Positions 61,164 to 64,000 of a DNA stretch of 64,000 bases are shown here, piece after piece. The DNA comes from Treponema sp. OMZ 798. Lineage in GTDB: Bacteria > Spirochaetota > Spirochaetia > Treponematales > Treponemataceae. How positions within the stretch are numbered: the first letter of the stretch is position 1; the number at the start of each line of letters is the position of its first letter. Where the stretch lies: NCBI RefSeq assembly GCF_024181385.1, contig NZ_CP051305.1:2728001-2792000 (forward strand), given 5' to 3'. The notes beneath the pieces are model-generated. The model was not told where the DNA came from and did no database searches. It saw nothing but the letters and a program-made list of their open reading frames with translations. Both the position numbers and the translations under genes were made by a program.

Positions 61164-62564
61164 TTAATTGCCTCCGAACATTTTTATAATTTCATCGCTT
61201 CGCGAAGATTTTACTATAAAGACAATCTTATCTCCGGCTTCGACTTCTGTATCGCCGGTAGGAATCTGTTCGCCGTATTTATCTGTAACAAGAAGAACAA
61301 GATATACTCCATGTTGAGATATATCTTTTAGTTTTTGTCCGAGAACAGGGCTTTTTTCGGATACTTGCAATTCTATTATTTCAAGTTTCCCGTCACCCAT
61401 TGTATGAACGCTTGTTACATTTTCGCTTACAAGATGACTCATAATAGAGTCTACAACTACATCCTTAAAAGAAACTGCAACATCGACACCTATCTTATAT
61501 GCAACATTTTCAAGTACGGCGCTTTGAACGAGGGATATGGTTTTATAAACGCCAAGAGTTTTTAGGTAGGCACAGGCAATCATATTAAATTCATAGTTCG
61601 GTGTTGTGCATATTACTAAGTCGAATGAGTCAAGCCCTATTTCGTCTACAAAGGATTCGTCTGTAACATCAGCCTTATAGATCGAGGCTTCGGGGAATTC
61701 GGCTGCTACTTCCTTCGCTTTTTTATCATTAGTTTCTATAATGGAGATTTTCCATTTTTGATTTAAGTTTGCCGGTAAAAGTTTTGAAAGAAAGGACTTG
61801 CCTTTTGAGTTTTTAAGCAGGTATTCTGCAACGCTTTTTCCTATGCGTCCCATTCCGACTAAGGCAATTTTTTTAAATTCTTGAGTTCCAAAGCCTGACA
61901 GCTCATAGAATTTTTTTATATGCTCCGGCTTTGTTAAAATCGAAACTCTAGTTCCTGCCGTTAAAATAGTATCTCCTGATGGGATCTTATTTTTTCCGTT
62001 TTGCTCCACGCTTACAACAATGAAAGGTATGTCTACATATTTTCTGATATCGAACACGGCAAGGCCGTCCAGAGTGCTTTTTTCGCAAACATTAAAGCGT
62101 GTAAGCTCGTAACTTGAATTTTCAAAAGATAGGATATCGCTGACAGCTCCGTGTTCAATCGCTTGTATAACTGCAAGGGCTGCTTCTTCGTCGGGGTAAA
62201 CGAGAGCATTGATACCTAGGGTTCTTTCTTCTGAAAAGTTTAGAGCCTTTACATAATCTTCATTGCGTACTCTGGCTATTTTTATAACTTCAGGGGCGAG
62301 ACTTTCAGCAATGCCGCAGATTATCATATTGAGTTCATCCGAATCGGTTACGGCTATCATGGCATCGGCTTTTTTTATTCCTGCATCCAATAGGATCTGT
62401 GTATCGTTTCCTGCAGCTTGTACAACCATACAGTCAAGTCTGTTTGCTGCATGGCGTGCCGTTTCTTCATCTCTTTCTATTAAAACAACATCATGTTTTT
62501 TTCTTATAAGCCTGCGGGCTAATTCGGTTCCGGTAACACCGCCGCCTACTATAATTACTTTCAT
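61164..62564 (-). CDS. trkA: Trk potassium uptake regulatory protein TrkA
   Basis: A 466-residue cytosolic protein with two RCK units, each a Rossmann NAD-binding domain plus a TrkA_C domain. The first starts MKVIIVGGGVTGTELARRL, and the second KIALVGMGRIGKSVAEYLL. It gates TrkH in response to nucleotides. The start at 62564 gives the canonical N-terminus; TACTAT lies 6 nt upstream with TTTTCA 17 bp before that and no ribosome site, suggesting leaderless translation. It is divergent from the AddB/RecB-like gene. Confidence 0.95.
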   Translation of the reverse strand: MKVIIVGGGVTGTELARRLIRKKHDVVLIERDEETARHAANRLDCMVVQAAGNDTQILLDAGIKKADAMIAVTDSDELNMIICGIAESLAPEVIKIARVRNEDYVKALNFSEERTLGINALVYPDEEAALAVIQAIEHGAVSDILSFENSSYELTRFNVCEKSTLDGLAVFDIRKYVDIPFIVVSVEQNGKNKIPSGDTILTAGTRVSILTKPEHIKKFYELSGFGTQEFKKIALVGMGRIGKSVAEYLLKNSKGKSFLSKLLPANLNQKWKISIIETNDKKAKEVAAEFPEASIYKADVTDESFVDEIGLDSFDLVICTTPNYEFNMIACAYLKTLGVYKTISLVQSAVLENVAYKIGVDVAVSFKDVVVDSIMSHLVSENVTSVHTMGDGKLEIIELQVSEKSPVLGQKLKDISQHGVYLVLLVTDKYGEQIPTGDTEVEAGDKIVFIVKSSRSDEIIKMFGGN

Positions 62565-62671
62565 TTTGTAATAGTACAATAAATTTTACTTTTTGAAAAG
62601 AGCATAAAAATTCTTAATTAAAATATTCTTAATTTAGAGAAAAATAAGCCCTTAATAAATTTGATGTTTTA

Positions 62672-62680
62672 TGATATAAT
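62672..62680 (+). promoter_or_regulatory. Extended -10 promoter of the AddB/RecB-like gene
   Basis: TGA-TATAAT (62672-62680), 10 nt before the ATG at 62691. This leaves about 3-5 nt of leader and no space for a ribosome site. Confidence 0.55.
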
Positions 62681-62690
62681 CGTATGCGAT

Positions 62691-64000
62691 ATGAACTTAA
62701 TAGAACAAACAATAAAGACCTATGGCAGGGATTTAAAAAATGTTTTTGTATTTCCTTCGAGGATTGCTTCAAGGCTGTGGTTTCAAAAATCTCTTGGTAT
62801 TACCGGATTGGGAACCGTTCCTTCGGAAAATTATATGTCATGGGACGGCTTTAAGGAATCTTGCCTTGTTTCGAAAGCCTCGTCTTTAAGTCCTGTATCA
62901 AATACGGTGCGGAGAATTTTTTCCCAATACATAAGCCGCGTTAATTCCGAAAAAGCAAAAGACGGGACACCTTTGTTTAAGTCTCTTATTCCTGAAAGCT
63001 ATGCCGAAACCGGTACCGTATTTTCAGAATGGATTGCAGGGGTTTTGCCTCAGCTTGATCACTTTGAAAAACGCTATGCCGATAAGGGGGCGGATTTTTT
63101 GGAAGATGACGAAATGAAGGACTATATTCTTTTAAAAAATGAGTATGCCGATTTTTTAAAAAAGAATTCTTTGTTTGAGCCTTCTTGGGTTTCTTCCGAA
63201 TTTTATTCATATCAAAAAAAATATATTATTATTTACCCCGAATTGATGGAAGATTTTGCCGAACATGCAGAACTTTTAGATTTACAGAAAGATATTATCT
63301 ATGTTCCATGTCCTAAATTCAATCAAAAAGAAAATTCGATTGATGTTTATAAAAATTCCAGGAGCGAGTTAAAAAATACTGTCTTACAAATTGAAAAACT
63401 TCTCGGTGAGGGGGTGAGAGCGGATGAGATTGCCGTAAGTGTACCCGATATTGAAAACTATGCAGCTTATATAAAAAGAGAATTTTATCTTAGAGGTGTG
63501 CCGGCAGAATTCCGTTCAGGGTTTAAATTAGGACTTGAACAGGCGGGTAAACTTTTTTCTCTTATTTATGATTGCGTACAAAATAATTTTGCCTTTGAAT
63601 TTATGAAGCCCATAGTTTTAAATAAACATATTCCGTGGCAGGATGCGGCAGGTGCTGAAGCCTTAATAGATTACGGCGTAAAAAATAATTGTGCCGTATC
63701 ATGGAAAGAAAATAAAGAAGATAGGATTTATAAAAATATTTGGATTGAATCTTTTAAAATAAACTATGAAAAAGACGAAGCCGAGCTTGAACAAAAGAAA
63801 AAAGCAAGGGATTGGTTTTATAGTTTTTATTATGCCGTAAATAGAATTTGTCAATCTAAAACATTTAACGATTTACAAAAAAATTACTTTTTGTTTAGAA
63901 AAGATTTGATAGATGAAACTCGTTTTTCCGAAAAAGATAATGCAATCTTAGGCCGCTGTATTTCTTGTCTTCAAGAACTTTTATATTTGGAAGATAAGTT
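62691..64000 (+). CDS. AddB/RecB-like PD-(D/E)XK nuclease family protein (partial, N-terminal 436 codons)
   Basis: An open frame from the ATG at 62691 runs off the window end without a stop. The start (VFVFPSRIASRLWF) resembles the FPTR/FPSR beginning of AddB-type helicase-nuclease subunits, and a VSVPDIENYAAYIKREFYLRGVPAEF segment matches the inactive helicase region of that family. The nuclease part would lie beyond the window. It is thus the probable recombination-exonuclease partner of an AddA helicase. The call is moderate because only the N-terminal part is seen. Confidence 0.65.
   Translation, partial: MNLIEQTIKTYGRDLKNVFVFPSRIASRLWFQKSLGITGLGTVPSENYMSWDGFKESCLVSKASSLSPVSNTVRRIFSQYISRVNSEKAKDGTPLFKSLIPESYAETGTVFSEWIAGVLPQLDHFEKRYADKGADFLEDDEMKDYILLKNEYADFLKKNSLFEPSWVSSEFYSYQKKYIIIYPELMEDFAEHAELLDLQKDIIYVPCPKFNQKENSIDVYKNSRSELKNTVLQIEKLLGEGVRADEIAVSVPDIENYAAYIKREFYLRGVPAEFRSGFKLGLEQAGKLFSLIYDCVQNNFAFEFMKPIVLNKHIPWQDAAGAEALIDYGVKNNCAVSWKENKEDRIYKNIWIESFKINYEKDEAELEQKKKARDWFYSFYYAVNRICQSKTFNDLQKNYFLFRKDLIDETRFSEKDNAILGRCISCLQELLYLEDK

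Noticed and set aside
1-64000. tRNA, rRNA, insertion sequence or prophage genes
   Set aside because: No tRNA-like T-loop/CCA patterns, rRNA stretches, transposase or phage structural genes were recognised by reading; a dedicated scan could still find a divergent one.

Overview
The window looks like chromosomal DNA of an oral-type Treponema, closest in character to the T. denticola group. The evidence is AT-rich DNA with dense gene packing, a flagellar gene pair (fliS and an flgN-like chaperone) behind a sigma-28-type promoter, an archaeal-type phenylalanyl-tRNA synthetase alpha subunit (typical of spirochaetes), a fused aspartate carbamoyltransferase (PyrB-PyrI), and an abundance of lipoproteins, second-messenger proteins and 'AAA-ATPase-like/PDDEXK' proteins. 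No rRNA, tRNA, CRISPR array, insertion sequence or prophage was recognised. The species assignment is inference from gene content and was not computed.

Layout. 0-4.6 kb: a TetR regulator and a two-gene half-transporter ABC exporter sharing a palindromic operator, followed by a nested-palindrome intergenic element. 4.8-6.6 kb: pyrBI with a leader peptide and attenuator. 6.6-13 kb: cyclic-di-GMP turnover (GGDEF/EAL, GAF-GGDEF), an XRE regulator, a large conserved-looking cytosolic protein and a rhomboid protease. 13-19.6 kb: a tRNA-dihydrouridine synthase, an alkaline-phosphatase-fold membrane transferase, a CofE-like ligase and fliS/flgN. 19.7-21.7 kb: NicO/DUF1007 metal-export genes divergent from a small DtxR/MntR-like regulator. 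21.7-24.7 kb: a YaaT-YaaR-bactofilin-M23 peptidase operon. 24.9-28.1 kb: pheS and an alpha-glucosidase. 28.2-34.8 kb: lipoproteins and a DUF3798-type sugar/nucleoside-like ABC importer. 34.9-45.1 kb: AAA/PDDEXK protein, mtnN-aroB-nifS, a REC/HATPase/cNMP sensor, glgX and an S9 peptidase. 45.1-50.9 kb: an accessory-looking block on the minus strand (DNA methyltransferase, Fic protein, ABC exporter pair). 51-54.2 kb: NADH oxidase, a DUF4143 ATPase, and an unlisted 47-codon gene with its own promoter and terminator beside an array of 10-bp repeats. 54.2-64 kb: murB/cysS, an ECF sigma/anti-sigma/transglutaminase-like module, trkA-trkH potassium uptake, and the start of an AddB/RecB-like nuclease gene.

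Themes. Several genes lack a Shine-Dalgarno sequence but have a -10-like hexamer 5-10 nt before the start codon, so leaderless or near-leaderless translation may be common here. Convergent neighbours often interlock at their stop codons. The most interesting non-gene signals are the 47-codon gene with helically phased repeats, the pyrBI leader-peptide attenuator, the 122-bp nested palindrome after the first ABC operon, and the paired TetR operators.
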